Counted from the stretch's first letter, positions 1 to 11,583 are shown. The stretch is 64,000 nt of DNA from Stephania yunnanensis (GCA_039657365.1 CM077581.1:13675501-13739500); one strand, 5' to 3'. Notes: generated by a model from the letters alone, not told the origin. Made by a program: numbers and translations.

Positions 1-345
1 GAGGTTGATGAAATGATTAAGTGGTGACCAATTAGGGTAATACCGAAGTACTATGTTTACTGACCTATTACATGGGGTCGATAAGTCATGTTTCCCAACT
101 AATAAGGATAGTACCTACGTGCACTGCTATATAAGCAATTACCTAAATGGCAGTACTAGGCCAATGTGTGAAATGATTAAGTGACGACTAATAAGGGTAA
201 TACCGAAATGATATGTGTACGAACTTAATACATGAAGTCGATATGTCGTATTTCCCAATTAATAAGGATAATATCTAATGATAAACGGTAGCCAACAAGG
301 GTAATACCGAAGTACTATATGTGCGGACCTATTACATGAGGTCGA
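1..345 (+). repeat. Imperfect tandem units inside the LTR
   Basis: A motif reading roughly gaaatgattaagt, gac.a.tagggtaatacc and gaagtactatgt starts near positions 8, 170 and 288, each time followed by a tattacatgaggtcgata-type segment. The other LTR copies, at 12806 and 17212, have only one such unit, so this LTR seems to have expanded it to about three degenerate units. Confidence 0.6.
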
Positions 346-1162
346 TATGCTGTCCTAAATAAATGACTACCTAAGGTCTATGTGATCAATATGGTATTAC
401 GGGGCTAATGTGTTAGATATACAATTCAATATGTCAGGTTCATTAGAATAGTTCATTAATGTTATATTGTTTGGTAATATGTTCGTGTATCTATCTTTTT
501 TTTATCTTTGTTTTAGCTAAGTCATTTCCTTAAGCTATAACATAAAGCTATAATTAGCATGAGTTATTATTGTATAATGAATGTATGTATTGCAAAATGT
601 ATCTCTCGTTATGTTTGGAAATGTGGATAAATGTCTCTCAATATTACTTTCTATATTATTGTACTCACCGTCATTTTTATGAGGGTGGGTGCAGATTCAT
701 CGAGTAGTAAATCGGGCAAGGAGAAGATCGATGACCACCTCTGAGCCAGTGGAGAGTTGTTACCTTTGTTGTAGTTTCTAGTTTTGTTGTATGACTTATA
801 TAAATGTTTTTCATAAACTCTTTGGGGTGTCTACAACGGGTTGTGAGATAATATACTGACCAGACACATGTTGATATATAGTTATCGCCGTTTTGTTATA
901 TAAGCATGTGATCTTTGTTTCCTAGTTTCCACACTTAAGTTTTATATGAATGATTTCCGAGTAATTGTCAAGACTTCTGCTGAATAATCCTTAAATTGTA
1001 TAAATTTTTAATTAACTCCAAAATATTATTTAGTAATGAGAACGGTGTAAGGTTTATTAAAAAGTCCGACTAATACGTTGTTAGGTTCTACGTGGCTAAA
1101 ATTAGGGCTTAATGACGGGATTATGTCGGGCGGTGCTATATATTAAGGTAGGGACTGTTATA
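1..1162 (+). mobile_element. 3' part of a Gypsy LTR (family G)
   Basis: This stretch matches, with many differences, the last part of the LTR at 15736-18127 and the segment 12796-13695: the same gaggttgatgaaatgattaag start, the same block around aggagaagatcgatgac (about 719-737), and the same ending near gggactgttata. The LTR terminus is at about 1162, with the expected CA apparently decayed to TA. The normal continuation, a tRNA-Met primer site, is absent. Instead the sequence jumps at 1163 into the middle of another LTR copy. The true LTR start lies outside the window. No coding sequence was found. Confidence 0.7.
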
Positions 1163-1718
1163 AGCGCGTTATGCTATCTAGCATGTGCATTCAACTGTTC
1201 TTCAACTAAAGAATAGTAGCGCGCTAGGCATTTTACCTAGTAGGCCCGGGGTCTCTAGCGTGCTAGATAAACTCCCTAGTGCGCTAGAGACAGTTGACAT
1301 CACAATCTTTGCTATATGGATAAGAACCCCAAAAACCTTTTACTAAGCTTAAGCCTTTGTAAAACCATATGAATACACCCTAAACCATATTTAATGATAC
1401 TAGGAATCTAGGGAAGAGTTTTAAGGGTTTGGGTACATGTCTCGAGCTATCGAGAGGCCAGTTAAGCTAGAAACTTTGTATGGATTGTAAGTAAACTGAT
1501 TGAAATATTTCTATCCATTTTGTTAATTGTATTCAATTGTTTGTACTTTATTTTTTGTAGAGTTTTTGGTGCCTTGATTTGTATGCTTATTTAATTGTGT
1601 GAATTTAGTTAAATTAGAATATGTGTGTTTAGGTTTCATGATTTAATTTGGGGTGTACGCGGTACATGAGGTATGAGACTTGGGTATGTTAGTATAGTAA
1701 TTAGTTAGTATCAAGTAC
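1163..1718 (+). mobile_element. Middle segment of Gypsy G 5' LTR, left of nested Athila A
   Basis: It aligns by eye with about 16651-17210 of the 3' LTR: shared blocks include the ctagtgcgctagagacagttga region, ccttgatttgtatgcttatt and ttagtatcaagtac. The LTR is interrupted at 1718 by element A and resumes at 12796, with agtac present on both sides (1714-1718 and 12796-12800). About 0.9 kb of the LTR start is missing at the left junction. Confidence 0.75.
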
Positions 1719-2891
1719 TGATGCATGCAACAAGTATAACGGCTAGCTTCTAGTAATAATGTAATATATTTCTAAGGGATTCTATTTTAATTGGTTTTAT
1801 ATTAATCTAAATTATCTAAAAATTCACTTTAAACTTTAGTTGAACTCTTATATTAAGGATATCTTAGGTTCACAACTTCGCATAGGTAATTTAATACTAC
1901 TTTTGTATTCATGTGTACATCTCAATATGTTTTGTGCAATGCCTAATTAAAATAGACAGATTTCCTTCAAATCCACTTCAAACCACTGTCATGACGGAGA
2001 AGATTCTAATGTGTAAGCTAGAACTCCACCTATCGGTGTGAATAGCATAAGTTCCACATTGCTTTAAATTTCAATGGGTTATGGGACCAACTTGACCCTA
2101 TGGGATTAGTCGCACCCAAAGTTTGCAGATACCCAAAGTCAAAAAAATTGTTGAATCATTGGATTCATAACCAACTAAGTTTACTATTCGCACCTCCCTA
2201 ATCAACAACTATCTCTCGATGTTGTGTATTTTACAGTTGTACCATTCATATCCGGATTAAAAGCTTCAATGGCCATGATAAATCCTAAAGACTAAATTCA
2301 TTAAACACGTAATCAAGATCTCTAATGCATTACGCTCAGAATTAATACAAATTCTGACTATTGGACTTTTTATTATCATTTTTTATTCATATTTTAAAGT
2401 ATAGCATTCATACCATAGGATCCATTAATCCTTAAGATAAATAGACTACTCGCATATCATTGAAACACAAATATCATAATTTAATATGGAATTCCTTACA
2501 AAACATAGATTAATATAAATATTACCTTGAATTAATCAATGAAACCAACTGTTGATTGCAAACGTAGAGTCTCCAACGTTTCTTTAACAAAAATCCTTAA
2601 TACTAAAACTCAATGCTAAATTGCTCTAATGGAGGCTAATCTCCTTCTATGTGGTTGGCTCTCCCATACTGTGCCTTGTCTTCTCATAGGCTCAATACAT
2701 GCTTCCATGGTGCCAACTCTAATTTTGTGAGTTTTTGCCCCGTTTCTTCTCATTTTTCTTGATTCCTTCCAATACACCTTTATTCCCTAAAAATGCAATA
2801 ATACCACGAATTAGCACTCATTTAAGGATATTTATACCAAATATGCTACTAAACTAACTCTCTATATATACATTTAAATAATCACTTATCA
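1719..2891 (-). repeat. Athila A 3' LTR
   Basis: It starts tgatgcatgcaacaag and ends atcacttatca, and matches 11608-12795 throughout by eye, including the ttccttcaaatccac block and the caccattaatc-type block. The two LTRs differ at many sites, so the insertion is old. The right edge adjoins the polypurine tract. Confidence 0.85.
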
Positions 2892-4320
2892 AATGCCCCT
2901 AAACTTAAGGTTTTACACGTCTCGAGCAAATGTATATTCTACTATTCTCGTTTGATTCACATTGTTCATGGAGTATCCTTTACTTTACTAAGTCTCAACT
3001 TAACAATCCACTCAAGAATTTTTCTTTGCAGAAACTTATATTTTTAGGACATGTAGCTTTAATAATAAATATAACTTTACTTTCAAAACACTAAAGTAGA
3101 TCTCAACCTTTAACCATCACCACTCACAAGTTTGTTTGGGTTCAACACTCAAGTAGCAAGTATATAATCTCATGATTTCACATTAAGCTCAGGAATTCAA
3201 AAATAAGCATAGATCAAACTCATCTTTGGTAGTTTTTAGCACTTCAAGAGTCTATATGTTTTTTACACAATTGGAATGGAAACTTAACTTAACTAGGTAC
3301 TCACACTTAAGCTAAATCTTTTATTTGAAGAGTTTTAGTTTACTTCCACCTTCTTCTCTTAAATTTTTTTTCTTCTTTTCATTTTTATTTAGCAGTCCCT
3401 GTTTTTCTTCCCATGGACTTATTCTTCCTTACTTTTTCCAACCATCGAGTTCTCTACTCCATTTCCTGTAGAGCTTGTGGGATTCCCTCATTTTTTTTCT
3501 TTTTTCTATAACTCTTGTTAGCACTTTTCAATTTTACTAAATCAAGTAAGTTAAATCCAACTTCTAATTTATAATGCTTATTCTTTCCCTCTTTGCACTA
3601 AGTCTTTCTTTGCTTTGCATTTCCAAGTAAGATTCACACTTATTATAAAATTCTTAGAGATCTAACTTTTTCCACAAGAAGTGCTCTAATTTCTTTCTTT
3701 TGCTTCAAGTTCATGGTCTTCCCTAACTCTAGGTTTCTAATCATGAAATCACACCGTTGTAGCTACATTTCATTATTTCTTCTACAAAAACTCAAAATAT
3801 TCTCTTGAGTTTCATATCGATAAGATACTTGTAATCTACTCATCCACAATTAAAGACATGAATATGCAAATAAACTACTTATTCAATATATATTACTATA
3901 TATAACCGTATCTATATTACTTAAACATTCATATAATGAATAAAACGAAAAATTTATGGATTACCATACTTTCCTTCTTAATTGCTTCAAATTAATAATT
4001 TAAAACGATCATACCTACAGTGTTTATCATTATTTCTTAGAATATCTTACCATTTCCGTTAGTGTAGTGTAGTGTTGATGCCCTCAAACTTAAACCAAAC
4101 CTTGTCCTTAAGGTTTAAAAGGAAGCCCGAAAAATGAAGTTACTAAAACACACAAACATATGTAATAACACAAATTATAAGAAACTAAACCAAAACATTA
4201 AAATTAAAATAAATAAATAGTTAACAACATATCCCAAATGTTAAAAAAATATTGGTATCAAAAGCACTCTCTACTCCTCAAGTCTAAAGGAATCCTAAAA
4301 ACTGACCTCAGGACTATGCG

Positions 4321-4370
<50 letters not shown>

Positions 4371-5171
4371 TGTATCATCAGTTCCAGCCTAAGATAGTGT
4401 AAATGGACGCTCTACTTTCCTGCTCTACACCAAATCCGGGTCAAACATGTATGTTGGTGTTGCTAGAAAGCCATATAATCGATAAGTAGGTCTCTGTCGT
4501 GTTCTCCTCTCATATCTAGTTATGGCTCAATGATGATCAACAAACAAAATCAAATTCCGCAGCCCGTTCCGCCAGTGCTGCTCTCTCCTCTCCATATCCT
4601 ACTTATATCTCAGCATGGCTGCCTGGGATAATGCCTTATCCTTTTGGTACTATCTTTTCATCTCTGCTATCAAAAGCCTTTGCTTTCATGGAGTTAATTC
4701 CTCATGTGGTGGTATAGGTACCTGTGGTGAAGGAGGTGGTGGAAAGGCTTCAAAATCGTCCAATTTTTGCGCTCCAATATCTGGGTCTACAAACTTGTAG
4801 CTCTCAACAAATCCTTATTGCTACTGCTTCTACTGTTGCTTGATCTTCTTACCTCTTGGCCAACTACTTAGCCTCACGTCTAGCTCCCTTGGTCCCCTCT
4901 CTCTCCTCCTCGGAGTCTTGGTAACTAGGTGATGATTTCAACGTGAGCATGAAAGCTTCATCCATGGTTAGTTAGGCCTCTATATCAAATTCTTCGTTGT
5001 CTCTTAACCTGACTCTGGCCCTCAAACACATCTGAGTAATCATTATAGGAAAAATCAACTTATTGTCTCTCTCTAACATGATTGACTCCCTTATATTCTA
5101 GTAGATAATCTCCTCGATGTTGATTTCCCTATGTTGTATAATTTCATAAAGACAAGCCTATTTCGGCTTGT
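2892..5171 (-). other. 3' noncoding region of Athila A
   Basis: This is AT-rich sequence between the downstream ORF and the 3' LTR, with long pyrimidine-rich tracts on the plus strand (about 3340-3500). A related segment occurs at 20056-20308 just before the LTR of Athila C, in the opposite orientation, which supports its place in the element. Short open stretches such as 4615-4800 (+) have no recognisable product. It also holds an (ATC)n microsatellite. Confidence 0.6.
4319..4370. repeat. (ATC)n microsatellite
   Basis: About 17 near-perfect atc/tca copies lie within the 3' noncoding part of Athila A. Confidence 0.95.
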
Positions 5172-5818
5172 TTATCCCACCCTACTGAGAAGTGAGAATA
5201 ATGAAGCAACAAGAAAATGTTGCCACATGCTATAAACCTTTTGCACACTTCCTTTCTTAATGTACATTGGCACATTCTCGGCTCCCATAAACCATCCTTG
5301 TTGTCCTGGGACAACCAATGCATTTTCTGTGATTCTAAATAAGTATAAGTTATAGGGTATCTCATATAATCTAATTGGGAAACTCGGTGCAAATCCATAC
5401 AAACTTAAGTGCTCCAACCCATAAAAAGTATTGATCTCGCGTCTATTGAAAGGAAATAAAACCCCTCTCATACTTATTATCTCATCTTTACTCATAAACT
5501 TTGCATTAGCATAGAACTCAAAAACAATCTCGCTCACTCCTTTAACTTCATTTTTCCTATAGTCTTGAGTGAGTTGCTCCCAATTTCGGTGCCTAATGAA
5601 ATTGTTCACTCTAATATCATATTTGGCCAGCAAATTAATTCCCTTTTCGCAAATGAATTCCCTATGAAGGATTTTCTCATATCGTTCCTCAACCTCTTTA
5701 TAAATGAAAACTTAAAAGGTCTATACTCTTCTTTATTAGGGTTTCTAAAGGTAGATGCCTCAAAATTATTTTCTCTTATTTGGCTAAATTGTTTTCTTAT
5801 TCTTGCCATTACCTTCAA
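5172..5818 (-). pseudogene. Downstream ORF of Athila A, putative plant transposon protein domain
   Basis: Two overlapping reading frames (5818-5606 and 5633-5172) join into one product by a frameshift near 5620-5640. The N-terminus has a MAR.RK start, then an FEAST..-type segment. The second part reads RVNNFIRHRNW, FEFYANA and INTFYGLEHL. This order, a basic start and then FYANA and the RR.IN.FYGL block, is typical of the putative plant transposon protein domain encoded downstream in Athila-type elements. The copy in element B (33548-34413) has the same order and gives FISREAKDRY and FIRERGMTLL between the two parts. Its function in the element is not established; I see no envelope-like membrane segments. 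Disabled by the frameshift. Confidence 0.6.
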
Positions 5819-5825
5819 ATTCTAG

Positions 5826-7008
5826 CAACTAACGAAATGCAACGTGATTCCGTCTTCAAATCACCTAAGAAACCAAAACTCATATAACATGGATCAGGCA
5901 TACACCAAATAATGCAAAGATATCAACTAAGTCATCATGGATGATATTAATGCTTACATTCACACAATCTTGCAAAACATACCCTACAACCTCAATTCCA
6001 TGATTTCATACAATATCATCAAAATTTTCAAGATTCAATGCATAACTAGATGAAATTGTAAATATACCTCAATGCCAGGTTTTATTTCTGGTGTAGATCA
6101 CTACTCCAAGTTTTTCCAATCCAAGCCCTCTAATTTTTCTCACCAACTAGAACTCTAGCTTTCTTAGGAATCAAATTCCGAAACTCCAAGCCCTAGCTCT
6201 TCCATTTGTGCAAATCCACAATGCACTTGTTTCTTCACTCCAAATTACTAGAAAATCAATAATCTCACTTTAAAATGATCAGAATTTAGCTCTAAAGGGA
6301 TGGATGCTTGGTTGTTGGGGTGGGGTTTTAGTTCAGGTGTGATGAATGGTATGAAAAATGGGTTTAAAACCATTGTTTTGACCTCGTCACCGTGCCTTAT
6401 AGGCATGTCGCTGTAACAACACTGCCACTGCGTCAACGGTGAGGCAATTTTTAATTTGGTGCTTGCTGCCACCTCGATGATGTGGCCTATTCTAATGGTC
6501 CCGTATGTAATACCCATGGCGTCGGCTCATTTACCAACATCTTCGTGTATAATGTTTCGCTAATTCTCCTCCGGCGTTCCTCCGACTTTATGTACAACTC
6601 ACATAAGGTGTCGTGATTGCATAAAATCCATGAAAATATAAAAATTAATAAATATTACATTTCGATTCGATCATGCACTTTACCTTCACCGCTTTGAACT
6701 CTTTCACTCTTTTTCAATCTTTTAATGAGTTCTCGAGACATTTCTTTTCTGATGAATCATCACCTGAAGAATTGTCTTTCTTGCACATTCGACACACATT
6801 TTTGAAAGTTAAAGCTAAAACTTGTTAATTGTGATTCTTAAACTAAATAACTAACTACTAATTAAAATTCAAAAACTTAAAATTAAAACCCCTGGACTGT
6901 CTCCTAATAGCACTTAATTTAATGTCATTAGCCCAACGCCTTTTTAGCTCGTTTAGTCTGAATCTAAATCGAGAAGCTACATCTGCAAATCGAGGATTAC
7001 GATGTCAT
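5826..7008 (-). other. Spacer between protease and downstream ORF in Athila A
   Basis: About 1.2 kb without a recognisable domain. I looked on the minus strand for reverse transcriptase, RNase H and integrase motifs and saw none. Element B has a spacer of similar length in the same place with recognisably related sequence, so the absence of pol is probably a feature of the family rather than a private deletion. The open stretch 6248-6517 (-) resembles no known family. Confidence 0.5.
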
Positions 7009-7360
7009 TCATGTTCGGATGTACTTCATCATCATCGACAAATACACCTTCTCAGCATCATTGCCCTTGTCGATACTGATTGTGATCTTCCTTTCTCTTA
7101 TGTCTAGACTTGCTTTAGCTGTGTTCAAGAATGGCCGCTCAATTATCATAGATACTTCATCGTCCATGTTGTGGTTTATGAATTTGAAATCCGCGATGAA
7201 TGTGAATCTACCTACTTTCACGTGCACATTCAAAACTCTTTATATAATAGGTATCAAGTTATCGCCTACTACTTGCCAATTCATGGTATCCATACAATTA
7301 ATCTTCAAGTCTGCATGAATCATGTCCATCAGTGGTATGACATTGACCGAGGCTTCGTAT
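7009..7360 (-). pseudogene. Aspartic protease relic of Athila A
   Basis: The minus-strand frame 7233-7009 reads MNVHVKVGRFTFIADF, a DDEVSMIIERPFLNTAKASL block, and RERKITISI. This matches the C-terminal half of Athila-type retroviral proteases, whose hallmark is an ILGRPFL block; here it is IIERPFL, with G changed to E. Upstream, at about 7318-7360, the region that should hold the D-L-G-A-S catalytic motif reads LCDTKPRS, so the catalytic signature is lost or out of frame. In a working element this enzyme would cut the Gag(-Pol) polyprotein. Compare the better preserved copy at 35496-35940. Confidence 0.7.
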
Positions 7361-7739
7361 CACATAGGACATTTCATAACCAGTGCCCGTCAATGTTTAT
7401 CGGTATGCTTATCTCTCAAGGATATCTCATTTTGATAGGTTGAAGTTATGAGATGAACTTAAGTTTTGGTTTCAATTTCTTTGGAACCAACTTGATGCCA
7501 TTCCCTTTTGAGTCTTCTTCGGGAGGTCCTTCATATTTTTTCTTGGCCATCCATTGTTGCTTCCCCTTCTTTTTCTTCAAGGCATTGATTTTTTTTCTTC
7601 TTAAAACCATCAAGCTCATTTTGCCTTACTTCCGTGTTGTGCTCATGCATCTCTTTAAGCTTGTACATTACTTGTTCTTGTATTGGCTCCTTTGTTTCCT
7701 TAGTGCTCTTCATGCGAATGTCACTTACATTCTCCATAG

Positions 7740-9040
7740 GACTGGTGACGATGTTGCTAGGAAACTATCCTTCTTTCCATAAGTTCAAGGCTATCACAAG
7801 TTGACCAATTCTCCTCTCTAGATTCTTGATGGATTATGATTGCTCGTTATCTATCCTTTTCATGGCTAGCCTTATTCCTTCCAACTCTCTCGTGCTTCTC
7901 ATAGCAGTCCCTATCTTTCATTCTATGGCTTGCAAATACTTCTCAATTGACTTAAGTTAATCATCTCTTCGCTTTACCCCAGCTTCCCCTATTGGAGTTG
8001 TTGCTATGAGCCTTGAGATAACTTCAATGCATTATTAGGATTCCCATATGAGAAGTTCGGGCTGTTGTTATATCCTTGATAAAACCATTAAGGAGCCACA
8101 CCATTTGGCCTAAAGTTGTTCCCGTAGCCTTGGTTGTTCATGAAGTTGATGTCTTCATGTTCCATTCCCTGCTATACATCCATCTGGCTAACCACCATGC
8201 CTTGGTGATTCATAGGTAGTTGTGCTACTTGTGGACTTTGATGTCCCATATAAAGTTTTGCCATAATTACAACTTGCGAATCAATCTCATAGATGCCTAA
8301 TGATTTTCTGACTGTGGAATAATTACCGGTAGTATAATTCTGAGACACAAGATCAAGGAGATCCAATGCTCCATCATAATCTTAGGTAAGTAGAGAGCCA
8401 CTTGATGCGGCTTCTACTAACGTTCTTATGTTGTGGTTTATTCCATAGTAGAAAATCTGGAGTTTTGTCCATTTCGCATATCCGTGTCTCGGACATCTTC
8501 TCAGCATCTCTTTAAATCTTTTCCAAGCCTCGCCAAGAGACTCGGTGCCTTCTTGCTTGAACTGATTAATTTCAAGTTTCCTATCACTAACCTTCACTAG
8601 AAGAAAGAACTTGTCAGGAAATCTTTCGTTGATTTCCACCCATGATGTCATACTTCCTGCATTCAGCCTTTGGAACTAAGATTTGGCTTTTACACCCAGT
8701 GAGAATGGGAAAAGTCATATCCTAATCACCTCTCTCATAATTTCGGTTATATGTACAGTGTACATTTCTCCAAGAAACTCTCAACATGTGCAACTGGATC
8801 TTCATTGGATACCCATTGAACACACTATTTTGCACCATGTTTATCAGAGATGGTCTTAGCTTGAACTCGGTGGTGTTGGCTAGAAGCCCTATCACTCCAT
8901 TGTATGTCTCCTGAACTTTGTCCTAAAGGAGTCACGAAAGCATCTTTGTCCTTGAACTATGTCCTACACTACCAGATCACTTGTGGGTTGGTTATTCCCG
9001 CAACCATGCTGTTGGTTTTTAGCTTGCTCCTGAGCCATCT
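7740..9040 (-). pseudogene. Athila-type gag pseudogene (element A)
   Basis: The minus-strand reading starts near 9038 (MAQEQ-like), immediately after the LINE insertion, and is cut by several stops. The clearest piece, 8651-8382, reads MTSWVEINERFPDKFF, EGTESLGEAWKRFKEMLRRCP.HG and LQIFYYGINHNIRTLVEAASSG, the classic retrotransposon gag core of the Athila/Tat group. It continues at 8366-8172 (LLDLVSQNYTTGN, GIYEID) and then a YNNSPNFSYGNPNN-like segment near 8000-8100, equivalent to the usual HPNFSWG block. A lysine-rich linker follows near 7560-7600. Gag would form the particle and bind element RNA; this copy cannot be translated intact. Confidence 0.75.
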
Positions 9041-9130
9041 TTACTCTTTTATTTTTCTTTCTTTTGGTTAACTCTCTCAATCTCCAGATCGTACAGCACT
9101 AGGTCCTTCTCTCCTTTGCTACGCATATAC

Positions 9131-9144
9131 AAAATATCGTTGAA
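9131..9144. repeat. LINE A target-site duplication, left copy
   Basis: aaaatatcgttgaa here and aaagtatctttgaa at 11424-11437 flank LINE A: 14 bp with two differences. This marks the insertion point inside the 5' leader of Athila A. Confidence 0.75.
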
Positions 9145-9166
9145 CAACAACAACAACAACAACAAT

Positions 9167-9237
<71 letters not shown>

Positions 9238-9263
9238 CGATAATAACAACAACAACAACAACA
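9145..9263. repeat. (CAA)n tail of LINE A
   Basis: About 40 caa units with a few taa variants. On the minus strand it is (TTG)n, directly after the LINE 3' end (ggctatgttgttg), the same tail found in LINE B at 39863-39885. Long leucine- or valine-only open frames here come from the repeat and are not genes. Confidence 0.95.
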
Positions 9264-9289
9264 TAGCCTCGGTCCCAAATTAACTGGGG

Positions 9290-10926
9290 TCGGCTACATG
9301 GATCAAACTTTTCCATTGTGCTCGATTAAGTGCATTTGATGGCGAGCTTTTCAAACCATTCAAACCCCTCCTAATTAGTGCATACCATGTTAACTTTGGT
9401 CTGCCCCTACCTCATCGAATTTCTACAGTTTCTATTGAGTCAAGTTTTCTTGTTGGGGACCAAACCACCGCAACCACCTTTCCCTAATCTTTGTATCAAT
9501 TGGTGCTACTCCCACTTGTCTTTGAATTTTTATATTTCTTATTCTATCATTACGAGCTTTACCACACATCCACTTAAACATCCTCATTTCTGCTACACTC
9601 ATTTTATGTAATTGTTGTTGCTTTACTGCCCCACATTCACTTTCATAGAGCATAGCTGGCTTAATTGCAGTCCTAAAAAATTTTCTTTTTAACTTAGTAG
9701 GAACATTTTGATCACAAATCACCCATGTTACACTCTGCCATTTCTTCCATCCAGTTTGAATTCTATGTATGACATCATTCTCAATGTTACCATCATTTTG
9801 TATAATTGATCCTAGGTATCTAAAGTGGTTTACCTTAGGAACTTCTATTTCTCTTAATTTTACCACTCCGTCATCTCGATGTAATGTTTCTAAACTCACA
9901 GTGCATGTATTCGATTTTCATCCTATTCAACTTAAAGCCTTTAGATTCTAATGTATTCCTCCGAAGTTCTAATTTTCTATTCACTCCATTTTTTATTTCA
10001 TCCACTAAGACAATATCATTTGAAAATAGCATACACCATGGTATATCCTCTCGAATATATCTAGTTAGTTCATATATAACTAAAGTAAATAGATATGGGC
10101 TTAAAGCCGATCCTTGATATAGTCCTATCATATTGGGAGATTATTTTGTAGCTCCTCCAAATGTCTTTATACTCGTTACTACTCCATCATACATATCCTT
10201 AATATTATCTATATATCTAGCATGAACTCTTTTTCTTTCTAGAACACATTAAAGAACATCTCCAGGGACCTTATCATATGCTTATTCTAAATCTACGAAT
10301 ACCATATGAACATCTTTTTTTCTTTTCACTATATTTTTCTAACAATCGTCTTACAAGGAAAATCGCCTCCATAATTGACCTCCCAGGTATGAAAGCGAAT
10401 TGATTCTATGATATTGTTGTTTCTCTCCTTAGCCTATTGTCAATTATCCTCTCCCAAAGTTTCATAGTGTGACTCATAAGTTTAATTCCCCGGTAGTTTG
10501 AGCAACTTTGAATGTCTCCTTTATTTTTGAAGATTGGTACAAGCGTGCTTCTTCTCTAATCCATTGACATATGTTTTGATTTTAAAATTTTATTGAAAAG
10601 CTTTGTTAACCAAGTCAATCCAATTTCTCCTAAGCATTTCCAAACCTCTATGGGTATTTCATCTGGGCCACATGCTTTCTCTATTTACATTCTTTTTAAT
10701 GCCTCTTTAACTTCTATAATTCTAATATTGTGTGTATAGTTTACATTTCTTTCTTGGTGTGGGTTTTCATTTATTATAATATCAACTTGGCCATCATTAA
10801 ATAAACTATCGAAGTAACTTCTCCATCTCTCCTTAATATCATCCTTGCGTGTTAAAACATTTTGATTTTCATCTTTAATACATATTACATGACTTAGGTC
10901 TTGTTTCTTTTTATCTCTTAATTTGG
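9290..10926 (-). pseudogene. Reverse transcriptase pseudogene of LINE A
   Basis: Minus-strand fragments line up with the RT of LINE B. The piece 10131-9871 has GLYQGSALSPYLFTLV, then WCMLFSNDIVLVDE, where the catalytic F-A-D-D is changed to F-S-N-D. The piece 9899-9432 carries the C-terminal part: HFRYLGSIIQNDGNIENDV, GWKKWQSVT, AMLYESECGAVK and a GKARNDRIRN block. The stretch 10927-10150 (fingers and palm N-part) is present but broken by stops, for example at the counterpart of KRMKIGKTCGLDEIP near 10680. RT would copy the LINE RNA at a nicked target; this copy is catalytically dead. Confidence 0.8.
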
Positions 10927-11361
10927 CTAGCCTATATATATATATATATATTTTTCTCCATCTCTATTACCTAAACTTGTATATAGATCTTCCATGAAAT
11001 TTGTTTTAGCTTGACTAACTACTATTTTAGCTTGTTTTCTAGCTTCTCTATATTGATTGTACACATCTTCATCTTGACACTTTGGTATTTTCCTATACAT
11101 GTCTCTTTTAGTCTTAATTACTCGTTGGACATCCGCATTCCACCACCATGTTTCCTTCTTTGGTGGTCCCAAGCCTTTAGATATACCTAATACGTTTGAT
11201 CCCACTCTCCTTATGCCACTAATCATTTCTAGCCACATTGTATTAGCATCTAAGTCAAGATTCCAAACATTTTTCTTTAGTAGTTTTTCTCGAAACTCTA
11301 CTTGTTTACTATATTTTAGGTTCCACCACTTTATTCTAGGGTCGCTAACTCTTTTATTCAC
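10927..11361 (-). pseudogene. LINE A linker between endonuclease and RT
   Basis: One open frame of 144 codons on the minus strand: KRVSDPRIKWWNLK, then WNLDLDANTMWLEM, GLGPPKKETWWWN and EARKQAKIVVSQAKTNFMEDLY. It corresponds to 37750-38150 in LINE B, where it is broken by one stop and a frameshift, so this older-looking truncated copy preserves the region better. The final residues, an isoleucine-tyrosine repeat, come from a (TA)n run at 10934-10952. Confidence 0.75.
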
Positions 11362-11583
11362 ATTATGTCATTGTGTTAGCTTAATATCAAGTACTACTAA
11401 CTTATGTTTGGTAGTAAGTGCTTAAAGTATCTTTGAAAAGAAAACACAAAAATATCAAGTGTAGAAAGTCGAACTAAAACTTAAGCATATTTTTATTTTT
11501 GCTTTTGTGAATTTAAAAGTAAAGTACTGAAAATAAAACTTAGCAACTATTCAACCTAAATAAGTAATACTAATGGCCACCTA

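Larger units (their letters stand above)
9145..11422 (-). mobile_element. LINE A, 5'-truncated RTE-type LINE
   Basis: A minus-strand copy of the same family as LINE B: its reverse complement follows LINE B from about 37698 to the (TTG)n tail. It begins at 11422 with the counterpart of gcacttactacc and lacks the endonuclease and 5' leader. Truncation at the 5' end, a simple-repeat tail and a 14-bp target duplication are what target-primed reverse transcription produces. It sits just upstream of gag in Athila A. Confidence 0.85.

Noticed and set aside
4319..4370. Repeat arrays as a CRISPR array (also 58825-59470 and 26411-26560)
   Set aside because: No constant repeat with unique spacers of bacterial type and no cas genes; these are a microsatellite, a 155-bp tandem repeat and a palindrome array in plant DNA.
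7453..7782. 109-codon plus-strand frame with hydrophobic Phe-rich segments, and similar plus-strand frames at 7019-7443 and 35533-36374
   Set aside because: Antisense shadows of the minus-strand Athila protease and gag linker; composition follows from the Lys/Glu-rich sense strand.
9049..9316. Long minus-strand frames made almost only of Leu or Val
   Set aside because: They are translations of the (CAA)n/(TTG)n tail of LINE A, not proteins.
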